Source of the DNA: an uncultured Spirochaetales bacterium
GTDB lineage: Bacteria > Spirochaetota > Spirochaetia > Sphaerochaetales > Sphaerochaetaceae
DNA: 64,000 nucleotides
Reading direction: 5' to 3'
NCBI GenBank assembly: GCA_944393005.1
Contig: CALXYO010000010.1
Span: 46,652 to 110,651, forward strand
A program made the translations under genes and the position numbers. Below the pieces are notes generated by a model. It did not search any database, was not told where the DNA came from, and was given only the letters and a program-made list of their open reading frames with translations. Each line of letters begins with the position of its first letter. The stretch's first letter is position 1. Shown piece after piece: positions 36,621-44,426 of the stretch.

Positions 36621-38187
36621 CTTCACCTCTGGTCTCAACGGGCAGACAGATCAGGGTGCACAACCCGCTGTCTTCACGTCTTGAGACTGCTATCTTTCCC
36701 GAGGTTCCATAACGCAGGAACAGTCTCTTTGCAACATTTCCCACCGCACTGGATTCATCCTTATCATCGATAAGACGATTCAACTTCATAAATTCCTCAT
36801 CACTTGTCACCCCGTTGTTTTCAATGGAAACAGTCAGCACATCATCACTCAGTCTGATATCTATCATGAGTTTTTTATATTCCATTTTCTTCAGGCCGTG
36901 TACAAATGAATTCTCCACAATAGGCTCAATAAGGAGCGGCGGCAGATGAATCAGACCCATGTCCGGAGTCAGAACAGGAAAATAGACATCAAGCTTTCCT
37001 GTGAATCTGATTTTCTGGATCTCAATGTATTCATTCAAATGTTCAATCTCATCTGAAAGAAGAACATCCTCTGAATAGGAATGCCTTGTTATATACTGGT
37101 AGTATTTCGCAAGGTGGGAAGAAAGCTTTGATGCAAGCTCAACCTCATCCAGCCTGCAAAGATTTGAAATCATGAAAAATCCGTTATAAAGAAAATGAGG
37201 ATTGATCCAGTTCTGCAGCCTCTCATACTCGGCTTTTGCCAGCAGGCTTTTATAGCGGTCTGTCTCTTCAAGTTTTGACACCAGATGATTGAAAGATCCT
37301 GCTATCAGTGCAAACTCATCATTTCTTCCATCAGGCAGCTGTATTTCATAATCACCGTTTTCCAGATGGCTGAAGCCTTCCATCAGTCCATCAAGCGGCG
37401 GTTTGATAATATAACGCAGAGAAAGAATGAAGAAATAGGCTATAAGTATCACAGCAAGAAGGGAGCATATCGATATTGCAGCCAGGATTCCGTTGTCAGT
37501 TTCAGGAGCCGGACTGATATCAAGGCGGTACCGGCCGTCAGCCACCAGCACACTATATCCGTGATTCCCATCAGACTCAGATCCGTAATCTGTCATATCT
37601 TCCGCACCAGTAAGCGTAAATCTGATTTCTCCGCCTGATATCGCATTCAGATAGCTGTTTATATAATCCCAGTCAAGCTTCACCGCAACAGCATGTGAAT
37701 ACAGCCCGTCTTCACAGGTTCCCGGAAGAGGTATGAAGATGAGATCAGAATCCACGAAAGAAGAAACGCTGCAATCAGATTCATGTATTCCGCTTATATC
37801 TGACAGCATTCTCTGTTTCGCGGGTATATATACCTGTATTTCCTCTATAAAATCATTATTCACTCCTATGGATGCTATCGTATCAATCACTGCTTCATAA
37901 TCCTTCATCAGATCATAGTCGGTTTTATAGACAAGATCTGATGCAAGTCTGACAAGCTCTTCATCATAAAGGAAATCCATACATGCTGAATTGATGTCAT
38001 CAAACTCGCCTTCCAGCATCTCTGCCATGTTAGAGGCCCTTGTGACAAACAGCTCATCAGAAGCTTCATTCTGATAATGGAACTGGATATAAAGCATAAG
38101 GCAGAACAACAGAAAAACCGGAATCATCAGAATCAGAAAAAGGAAAGAAATCCTCTGAGCTATTGAATGATACTTATCACGCTTCAT
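36613..38187 (-). CDS. YesM-type sensor histidine kinase
   Basis: A 524-residue membrane kinase. A first span (RISFLFLILMIPVFLLFCLM) and a second (GILAAISICSLLAVILIAYF) frame an extracytoplasmic sensor of about 220 residues. HAMP follows (YIIKPPLDGLMEGFSHLENG). The kinase part has the histidine in QNWINPHFLYNGFFMISNL, the His_kinase pattern, and the ATPase asparagine in PPLLIEPIVENSFVHGLKK. ATG at 38187 gives the natural N-terminus just before the first span. It precedes and overlaps its response regulator. Kinases of this group often sense an oligosaccharide through the binding protein or directly. Confidence 0.9.
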   Translation of the reverse strand: MKRDKYHSIAQRISFLFLILMIPVFLLFCLMLYIQFHYQNEASDELFVTRASNMAEMLEGEFDDINSACMDFLYDEELVRLASDLVYKTDYDLMKDYEAVIDTIASIGVNNDFIEEIQVYIPAKQRMLSDISGIHESDCSVSSFVDSDLIFIPLPGTCEDGLYSHAVAVKLDWDYINSYLNAISGGEIRFTLTGAEDMTDYGSESDGNHGYSVLVADGRYRLDISPAPETDNGILAAISICSLLAVILIAYFFILSLRYIIKPPLDGLMEGFSHLENGDYEIQLPDGRNDEFALIAGSFNHLVSKLEETDRYKSLLAKAEYERLQNWINPHFLYNGFFMISNLCRLDEVELASKLSSHLAKYYQYITRHSYSEDVLLSDEIEHLNEYIEIQKIRFTGKLDVYFPVLTPDMGLIHLPPLLIEPIVENSFVHGLKKMEYKKLMIDIRLSDDVLTVSIENNGVTSDEEFMKLNRLIDDKDESSAVGNVAKRLFLRYGTSGKIAVSRREDSGLCTLICLPVETRGEDV

Positions 38188-38404
38188 ACCAGGATTTACT
38201 ATATCACATTTGAAGATTGAATACATAAAACGTGATATCTCATACAGGCAGTAAAATTTCCATTTCCGTTTTCCGCTCAGCCGATATAAAGAAGACCATT
38301 CATGCATATCATGCTGTCACAGTGACAAACTTTATCTGCAAACAGGTTTCAGTGAAGTGCGGTTTTTATTGCCAACGCATGTGCTTTTTGGTTAAGCTTT
38401 CCCT

Positions 38405-39370
38405 ATGCTTGATTTTCTTACCACCAACTACACCTGGATACTAGTACTCATTCTTCTTATAAACATGTCACAGCGCAAGATCGCGCACAGCAACAGAAAG
38501 AGAGTCGCCCTGATATGGATCGCGGCGCTCACCCTGCTGTATTACCTCATAGTGGTCATAACAAACTACTTCGCACCGCCTGTACCGCAGATAGGTGTCT
38601 GGGGAGGACTTGTCTTCGTTATTCTCCTCATCATCATATTCCGTAAAAGAGTATGGCCTTTCACCTTCCGCTGCAGGGAATGCAGGAAACGTCTTAAATG
38701 GGAATACATAATCGGACATGATGACTGTCTGTGCCAGGACTGCTACGACAAGCATCACCCAGAAGAGGCAGAGGCAAGAAAGGAAAGGGAAAGACAGAAG
38801 GAAGAAGCGAAAAGGCCGAGAGAGGAAGTCATCAATGAAGGCTATGCAAACGCATCTTCCGTCGATGAGATCGACTGGGATATCTGGGAGCCGAACCACC
38901 GCTGTGTGATCACATACGTCCAGAATGGTGACAAACTCCTTTTCATTGAAAAGAAAAGAGGACTCGGTGAAGGTTATTTCAATGCACCCGGCGGTCATAT
39001 AGAAGAAGCTGAGACGGCAGTTGAGGCTGCGGTAAGGGAAACAAAGGAAGAAACCGGAGCTGACATCAAGAACATTGAATTCAGGGGAACTCTTTATTTC
39101 CAGTTCTCCGACGGCATAAGGGAACTGGGCTATGTGTATTTCGCGGATTATGACGGTGGCGAACTCAAAGAATGCGACGAAGCCCGCCCATTCTGGATCA
39201 GCCGCAGCGAAATACCATATGACAACATGTGGGCTGACGACAGACTCTGGCTTCCCCTCGCACTGGAAGGAAAGAAAATAGAGGCAATGTTCATCTTCCA
39301 CGACAGGGAAATGATTTCCCACCGAGTCAATGTGATTGAAGAAGACACAGGTAAGGAAGACGAGGAGTGA
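38405..39370 (+). CDS. Membrane-anchored Nudix hydrolase with cysteine cluster
   Basis: A 321-residue protein in three parts. Residues 1-85 hold three hydrophobic spans (FLTTNYTWILVLILLINM, VALIWIAALTLLYYLIVVI, VWGGLVFVILLIIIFRK). A small cysteine cluster follows (CRECRKRLKWEY then CLCQDCYDKHH), possibly a zinc ribbon. After a charged Glu/Arg/Lys helix comes the Nudix domain with a complete box: GGHIEEAETAVEAAVRETKE continuing ETGA, near residue 200. It resembles MutT/8-oxo-dGTP or RNA 5' diphosphate hydrolases, but the anchored form is unusual. The substrate is unknown. It overlaps the YigZ gene by 4 bases. Confidence 0.8.
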   Translation: MLDFLTTNYTWILVLILLINMSQRKIAHSNRKRVALIWIAALTLLYYLIVVITNYFAPPVPQIGVWGGLVFVILLIIIFRKRVWPFTFRCRECRKRLKWEYIIGHDDCLCQDCYDKHHPEEAEARKERERQKEEAKRPREEVINEGYANASSVDEIDWDIWEPNHRCVITYVQNGDKLLFIEKKRGLGEGYFNAPGGHIEEAETAVEAAVRETKEETGADIKNIEFRGTLYFQFSDGIRELGYVYFADYDGGELKECDEARPFWISRSEIPYDNMWADDRLWLPLALEGKKIEAMFIFHDREMISHRVNVIEEDTGKEDEE

Positions 39371-39960
39371 AGAGAATCACAGGACGCTTTGAAGCCGAGA
39401 TCATAGTGAAGAAGTCGCGCTTCATAGCAATAGCACAACCCATCACAGGTCTTGATGATGTGAAAGGCATAGTGAAAGGCATATGGGATGAGCACAAGGA
39501 TGCGACCCATGTGGTTCACGCTGCCGTGGCCGGCGCTAACGGTTCCCTTTTCTCCTGTTCTGATGACAGGGAACCGAAGAACACTGCAGGCCGCCCTGCC
39601 CTTGAAGTTCTCAAAGGAAGCGGAATAACCGACATCATTGTCTGTATCGTGCGCTATTTCGGCGGCACCCTGCTGGGCACAGGCGGTCTTGTGAAAGCCT
39701 ATGGCGACAGCGTGAAAGAAGTCCTCAGGATTGCCAGAACAGAGGAAATAATTCCAAGAATCCCTTTCTCAATACTCATCGGCTATGAATACTATGACAA
39801 ATTCAAACGCGCCCTCTCTTCTTACGACATAAAAAACCTCAGTGAGGATTTTGCAGGCGGAATAACAATAAAGGGAGAGCTTGCCGAAAGCGGGAAAGAG
39901 AAGTTTGCAGAAGACTTCACCTCGATAACAATGGGAAAAGCACAGCTGACATGGAATTGA
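39367..39960 (+). CDS. YigZ/IMPACT family protein
   Basis: A 197-residue protein of the UPF0029 (IMPACT/YigZ) family. It opens with FEAEIIVKKSRFIAIAQPI and has the family core DATHVVHAAVAG, SDDREPKNTAGRPALEVLKG, IIVCIVRYFGGTLLGTGGLV. YigZ-type proteins may act in translation or proteolysis control; the exact role is unknown. The GTG start overlaps the Nudix stop (GTGA), so the two are coupled. Confidence 0.88.
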   Translation: MKRITGRFEAEIIVKKSRFIAIAQPITGLDDVKGIVKGIWDEHKDATHVVHAAVAGANGSLFSCSDDREPKNTAGRPALEVLKGSGITDIIVCIVRYFGGTLLGTGGLVKAYGDSVKEVLRIARTEEIIPRIPFSILIGYEYYDKFKRALSSYDIKNLSEDFAGGITIKGELAESGKEKFAEDFTSITMGKAQLTWN

Positions 39961-40047
39961 CGGAAACAGAAAAGAAAATCATCAGTGACAAATACGGAAT
40001 TGATACAGGAACATTTAAAGATAGAATGGATTGAACCTCCCGGGGCA

Positions 40048-40119
40048 CTTCGGCATGAGCCCTGACTTCTTCATCAATGTACAGGCAGATTACACCTTCA
40101 GAACCACACTGAGATAAAC
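40048..40119 (+). pseudogene. Possible HigA-type antitoxin tail remnant
   Basis: One frame reads HFGMSPDFFINVQADYTFRT then TLR and stop. HigA antitoxins end their helix-turn-helix with a similar phrase (KYFGTSPEFWLNLQxxYDL). Nothing upstream completes the domain in any frame. The fragment is only 23 codons, so the match is suggestive, not proof. Confidence 0.35.
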
Positions 40120-40171
40120 TCCACAGGAAAGCGGGATCTGCCAGTCTGCAACTGGGGCATAATGACATTTT

Positions 40172-41461
40172 TCAGTTGACAATAAACTTACGGCTCTTGT
40201 CTTCAAGTGCCGTAGGTCTAACTTCTTCCTTCACCTTTGACCGTCCTCTTGTCTCAACTATCTTTATGCATATCGAGATGACTTCCTCAATGGTCTTCCT
40301 GTCAAGATTGGCTACCGTATCGTCGTCAGTATGTATCACACTGTCGCGTCCTGACAGGCTGACACCCATAAGTGTCGTCGCATCGACACCGGCTCTCTGA
40401 GCCGAGGCCGCATCCGTTGCTCCGCTGAAAACGGAGAGAGAACCGACTTTGACCTCATAACCCATGCTTGCGGCAATGGCGGCAGCCTCTGATGCAAGGG
40501 AGGATGAAAGAGGAACAAAGCCGTTCACATCCTTTGTCAGGAAGCTCATATCCTGACTCCTGAGCGGACAGTCAATATTTATGTTCACGGCATTACGGCA
40601 TAAATCCCTGTGAGTGCCATACCATGCGGCAGAGCCTTTCAGCCCGCACTCCTCTCCGTCAAAAGACGCGAAGACAAGACGCGTGTCCTCAAGCCCTTCC
40701 CCGTTTTCCTTTTTCCAGTGGAAATAATGGGCAAGCTCAGTGAGGATGCATGATGAGATGAGGTTATCACCGGCACCTGGTACATAATGACTGGAGACAA
40801 GGGTGAACAGCCTGTAATAAAGCGGAGAGGAAAGAGTGAGAATCACAAGGAAGATGCCGATTGCAAGCGGAGGAAGATTGAAGGACAGGAATTTTCCTTC
40901 TATGGCATCTGAAACCGTATAGCAGAAAACAGTGAGGCACAGAAGGATGAAATGGATAAGGGGAAGATACATTGAGACGATAAGCGAATTCCTGTCATTT
41001 GCAGGCACATTCATGGCAGGTGCGCTGTCATGATGAGCAGAGAGTACAATAGTCTTTTCCGCATCCCCTTCGGGATTGATCACTGCATGAACATTCGTAA
41101 GATCGCTGAAAGACAGGAAACTCTTGTTTTTCCCTTTGCAGAGAAAGAACTCATTCACACTGAAAAGCACCGTCAGAACCGCACACAGCAGTGATACAGA
41201 TGGAAAACCGATCCATGAAAACACCAGCATTGCAATTGCCGACAATGAAATAATGCGGAAAACACCGTAATAGCCGCTGCATGAAGCCTTCTCGCTTGTG
41301 ATGATGCAGTCATCGGAATACGGAGAAAAGAATTCAAGAAGACGCCTTGCACACTTACGCGTCTCCTCGCTTCCGGCCTTTCTTTCAGGAAAAGAGGATA
41401 CAAGTTCCTGACATTTTTCAAGTGAGATGGACGCAAGACGGGAAGCCTTGAGACTTTCCAT
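40172..41461 (-). CDS. M28-family zinc metallopeptidase with membrane spans
   Basis: A 429-residue membrane-anchored aminopeptidase-like protein. Zinc-ligand motifs of family M28 are present: IVLSAHHDSAPA, VPGAGDNLISSCILTELAHY, FASFDGEECGLKGSAAWYG and GATDAASAQRAG. The N-terminal half holds two spans around residues 75-120, and two more lie between the first His and the Asp ligand (MYLPLIHFILLCLTVFCYTV, LPPLAIGIFLVILTLSS). The ATG at 41461 is preceded by AGGTGGAGGGG; the frame is open to an ATG at 41563. It likely trims peptides at the membrane. The active-site side cannot be decided from sequence alone. Confidence 0.85.
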   Translation of the reverse strand: MESLKASRLASISLEKCQELVSSFPERKAGSEETRKCARRLLEFFSPYSDDCIITSEKASCSGYYGVFRIISLSAIAMLVFSWIGFPSVSLLCAVLTVLFSVNEFFLCKGKNKSFLSFSDLTNVHAVINPEGDAEKTIVLSAHHDSAPAMNVPANDRNSLIVSMYLPLIHFILLCLTVFCYTVSDAIEGKFLSFNLPPLAIGIFLVILTLSSPLYYRLFTLVSSHYVPGAGDNLISSCILTELAHYFHWKKENGEGLEDTRLVFASFDGEECGLKGSAAWYGTHRDLCRNAVNINIDCPLRSQDMSFLTKDVNGFVPLSSSLASEAAAIAASMGYEVKVGSLSVFSGATDAASAQRAGVDATTLMGVSLSGRDSVIHTDDDTVANLDRKTIEEVISICIKIVETRGRSKVKEEVRPTALEDKSRKFIVN

Positions 41462-41585
41462 CCCCTCCACCTTTCTTGCTTTCCTGTCTTCCTCGAAAAG
41501 CTCTTTCTTCTGTATTTTCTTCTGCATCCACGGGAGTCTTAACATCAGAAGAAAATATAACATTTAGGACGGCAATAAGAAAGAG

Positions 41586-42230
41586 TCAGACAATCTTCTC
41601 AAGCAGATCTTCCATGTTGCAGAACAGGGAGATGGAAAGGCGCAGCAGCGTTTCCGCCTGTGCTTTGTTGATGTCTTTCTGCCGCTGTTCATACTGCTGG
41701 ATCGTCCTGACAGAAACACCGGAGGACTGGGATAACTCCTTCTGTGTCATTCCCGTATTCCTGCGTCTCTGTGCAAGTGCCGTATCAGGATTTGCTTTTC
41801 TGTACAGCCTGTCCATTTCTTCACAGAAACAGCTGATGTCCATTTCATGAAAAGGATGATACATGCAGACCACATCAGATATCGGAACGGCCCCTGCTAT
41901 CCTGCTGAAAGAAAGAGCTGTCCTCCACTGGTAATATGCCACAGCCCACCCCGCCCAGTATTCAGGGGTTCTGTCAAAGCGGACCTGCGGCCTGAGTGTG
42001 CATTCTCCAAGCCCGCTTTCATACAGCACATCATATGCAAGTTCAATACCTGAACGGCCTGCAATTACAGACACATCCCCATATGCAAATGCATGACCGG
42101 ACGGGGAAACACAGAACAGAGAGAAAAAACTGTCAACATCATATCCCAAGTCATGGACAGCGAAATCAAGCATGAGGCCGAGTGAAGTCTGAGCCTTTTC
42201 AAGATACATTTCATCATAAGCGTGAGTCAT
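41586..42230 (-). CDS. HTH (XRE)-domain protein, probable antitoxin of the DUF3990-type pair
   Basis: A 214-residue protein. Residues about 150-200 are an XRE helix-turn-helix (LAQRRRNTGMTQKELSQSSG, VSVRTIQQYEQRQKDINKAQ). The first 140 residues (EKAQTSLGLMLDFAVHDLGY, TPEYWAGWAVAYYQWRTALSF) belong to no family I can name; the same architecture is common next to DUF3990 genes. It follows the ADP-ribosyltransferase-like gene with a 17-base overlap and would neutralise it and repress the shared promoter through the palindrome at 42909-42926 (inference). Confidence 0.7.
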   Translation of the reverse strand: MTHAYDEMYLEKAQTSLGLMLDFAVHDLGYDVDSFFSLFCVSPSGHAFAYGDVSVIAGRSGIELAYDVLYESGLGECTLRPQVRFDRTPEYWAGWAVAYYQWRTALSFSRIAGAVPISDVVCMYHPFHEMDISCFCEEMDRLYRKANPDTALAQRRRNTGMTQKELSQSSGVSVRTIQQYEQRQKDINKAQAETLLRLSISLFCNMEDLLEKIV

Positions 42231-42888
42231 CCGGTTTTATCTCCTCATCGAGGATCTGAACGATGAACAGATCCCCTCGCTGCCGTCTGTACCGCTCAGC
42301 GTTAAGATATTCATTCCTTGCAGTTGTGTCCCTGATCATTTTCTTTTCGTACCAGACTTCAGAGAGAACCTTCTCAAAACCGGTGAAGACAATCCGCTCA
42401 AATGCCCTGCTGCTTTTCAGCACATACTGCATACCGAGTTTCCCAAGATGCATCGCATTGGAGAGCTGACGGTATGAGATAGTTCCGTTGAGAAAATCCT
42501 GGGCAAAGGAAAAGTAACTGTCATCTGCCCGGTATCCGGTTATTATGTCATACTTACTGATGTCAACACTGAAGTTTCTGACAATGTATTCCCTTGCCTC
42601 TTCAGCAAGCGGTGCCGTCAGTGAAAACGTCCTGTTCTGCAGAAGAACAGAAAGCCAGTGGAGAACACAATAATCAGTGTCAGACAAATCGAGTATGTTC
42701 AGATCCTTATCATCAATCTCATAACAGTTTGCATAGCCGTCCCGGTCTCTGAGAACAGCCCATTCCCTTGCCAGATCTATATTCTCCGTGCAGTAGAATC
42801 CTGAACCATAATCATTGTTGGGCCGGCCTTTTCCGAACTCAGGTGATGATACAATGTCCGCAGATCCATGAAAAAGTTTTCTGTTCAT
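42214..42888 (-). CDS. DUF3990-family protein, probable ADP-ribosyltransferase toxin
   Basis: A 224-residue protein starting RKLFHGSADIVSSPEFGKGR, then NNDYGSGFYCTENIDLAREW, the hallmark of DUF3990. That family is considered to have the ADP-ribosyltransferase fold, with YHGS-like (here LFHGS) and YGxGFY motifs in the NAD pocket. FTGFEKVLSEVWYEKK and GDLFIVQILDEEI close it. ATG at 42888 has GAGGA six bases before it. The partner gene overlaps by 17 bases. As a toxin-antitoxin pair, the first gene would modify a cellular target with ADP-ribose; the target is unknown. Confidence 0.7.
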   Translation of the reverse strand: MNRKLFHGSADIVSSPEFGKGRPNNDYGSGFYCTENIDLAREWAVLRDRDGYANCYEIDDKDLNILDLSDTDYCVLHWLSVLLQNRTFSLTAPLAEEAREYIVRNFSVDISKYDIITGYRADDSYFSFAQDFLNGTISYRQLSNAMHLGKLGMQYVLKSSRAFERIVFTGFEKVLSEVWYEKKMIRDTTARNEYLNAERYRRQRGDLFIVQILDEEIKPDDSRL

Positions 42889-42905
42889 ATGATTCCTCAG
42901 CAATA

Positions 42906-42934
42906 ATAATACTCCTGTAGGAGTATATAATCAA
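42906..42934 (-). promoter_or_regulatory. Promoter with embedded palindromic operator of the toxin-antitoxin pair
   Basis: On the minus strand TTGATT (42929-42934), a 17-bp spacer and TATTAT (42906-42911) form a promoter. The perfect palindrome ATACTCCTGTAGGAGTAT (42909-42926, 8-bp arms) fills the spacer and part of the -10. This is a typical autorepression layout for an HTH antitoxin. The toxin ATG is 17 bases downstream of the -10. Confidence 0.7.
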
Positions 42935-43029
42935 CAAAAAACTATTTTCCATCTCAGCATCTGTCTGAGAAACATATATCGTCAGACAAACTTCCTTCTT
43001 GCAAATCATTGCAAATATTTCCAGCCTGA

Positions 43030-44364
43030 TCAGTCCTTCACCAGTTTTCTGATCTGCACAAAATAGATCACAACCGCAGTGATCGCCGTGAGCAATGCAG
43101 CTGAGGGGGTTACGAACCAGATTCCATCCAGCTGGAAATTCTGAAGGACGAACATCATCAGAAGCGGAAATACAAGGGCATTGCAGAGGGACAATACAGT
43201 AGCCTCCCTGTTCTTTCCCACAGCAGAAGAGAATGACTGACATGCATAGCTGATCCATCTGACGATGTATGTCAGGCCCATTATGCTGATGGCATGCACT
43301 GCAAGGGAAAGGCCCGCCTCATCCGATTCAAGGAAGAGAGAGAATATCTGGCCAGGGTAAAGCTCAAGAAGAAAAGTGAAAGCAAGACACATCAGCGCTA
43401 TTGCAATCACGCAGTACAAGGCGATCTTCCTTACCCTGTCTTTTCTCTCCGCTCCCCAGTTATAGCCTATTGCCGGCTGAAGCGAGTCGAAAACACCGTA
43501 CATTCCCGGTACTATGATACCGTCAATATTCATGAACACGCCGTAGATGGACACTGCAATGTCCCCTCCCCATCGCAGCAGGAGGCTGTTCATGAGAATG
43601 GACGTGATCTTTGCCGAAATGTTGTTCAGAAAGCTCGGGAAGCCCTGGGCAAAAAGATCCCTCAGTATTGAAAGGGAAGGTTTCAGTCTTACGAAACGCA
43701 GGGCAAGATTGCCTTTTAAAAACGGCAGAATGCAGATGATGCATGTGATGCTCATGCCAAGGCTCGTCCCGAGTGCCGCATAACCGATTCCCCTGTCAAA
43801 GACATAAAGGAAGAGGAACTCGAAGAAAAGACAGAGGAATGACATGACAAGATTCATGACCATCGAGAAACGCACTTTGCCGCATATCCTGAGGTAATTG
43901 TCAAAAACGAAAACAAGACAGGTAAGAGGTGTGAAAACGGAATACACCCTCAGATAAAGCACCGCATCATCCAGCAGGTGGGAACTTGCACCCATCAGGG
44001 AAAAAAGCAGAGGAGCCGCACTTATGAGAACAAAACTCGTCAGCGCACTGAGGATGACGGCTGTGAAGACAGCTGTTGTGAACACCTTGTTCGCCTCATC
44101 ATTCCTTCCTTCTCCCAGCCTTATAGCGATCCTGACGGCTGAACCCACCGCGATCATATCGGCAAGAGCGAAGTTTATGAGGATAAGAGGAAGTGCGAGA
44201 TTGCCTGCGGCAAACGCGCTCTGCCCGATGAGACGTCCGATCAAGAGCATCTCAAGAGAGAAATAAATATTTGAAGCGATCATTCCCACAGCACCGGGAA
44301 CGGATGCCTTGAAGAAAAGCCTTGAAGGCTTTGTGTCTATGAAAAATTCTTTGCTTGAAGTCAT
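43030..44364 (-). CDS. MATE-family efflux transporter
   Basis: A 444-residue, 12-span inner-membrane exporter driven by a sodium or proton gradient. Family features are LFFKASVPGAVGMIASNIYF at the start, AIRIGE-like SAVRIAIRLGEGRNDEANKV after the second span, and the second-half repeat PAIGYNWGAERKDRVRKIAL. It diverges from a MerR regulator gene. The dyad between them suggests drug-responsive control. The ATG at 44364 is used; one four codons earlier lies too close to the presumed promoter. Confidence 0.9.
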   Translation of the reverse strand: MTSSKEFFIDTKPSRLFFKASVPGAVGMIASNIYFSLEMLLIGRLIGQSAFAAGNLALPLILINFALADMIAVGSAVRIAIRLGEGRNDEANKVFTTAVFTAVILSALTSFVLISAAPLLFSLMGASSHLLDDAVLYLRVYSVFTPLTCLVFVFDNYLRICGKVRFSMVMNLVMSFLCLFFEFLFLYVFDRGIGYAALGTSLGMSITCIICILPFLKGNLALRFVRLKPSLSILRDLFAQGFPSFLNNISAKITSILMNSLLLRWGGDIAVSIYGVFMNIDGIIVPGMYGVFDSLQPAIGYNWGAERKDRVRKIALYCVIAIALMCLAFTFLLELYPGQIFSLFLESDEAGLSLAVHAISIMGLTYIVRWISYACQSFSSAVGKNREATVLSLCNALVFPLLMMFVLQNFQLDGIWFVTPSAALLTAITAVVIYFVQIRKLVKD

Positions 44365-44381
44365 GATGATCTTCATTCAAC

Positions 44382-44402
44382 ACTATGGAGCAACTCCATA
44401 GT
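44382..44402. promoter_or_regulatory. MerR-type dyad between the MATE and MerR genes
   Basis: ACTATGGAG-CAA-CTCCATAGT is a perfect 9-bp inverted repeat. On the minus strand it sits between TTGACT (44400-44405) and a weak TTGAAT (44375-44380), which are 19 bp apart. That is the over-long spacer typical of MerR-activated promoters. A TACAAT hexamer for the MerR gene lies at 44410-44415. Confidence 0.75.
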
Positions 44403-44426
44403 CAAGTGGTACAATGAAAGACAGAG

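Noticed and set aside
42905..42934. The palindrome before the DUF3990 gene as a transcription terminator of the MATE gene
   Set aside because: It has no T run in the needed direction, sits exactly between promoter hexamers of the toxin pair, and the MATE stop is at 43030 with about 100 bases between.
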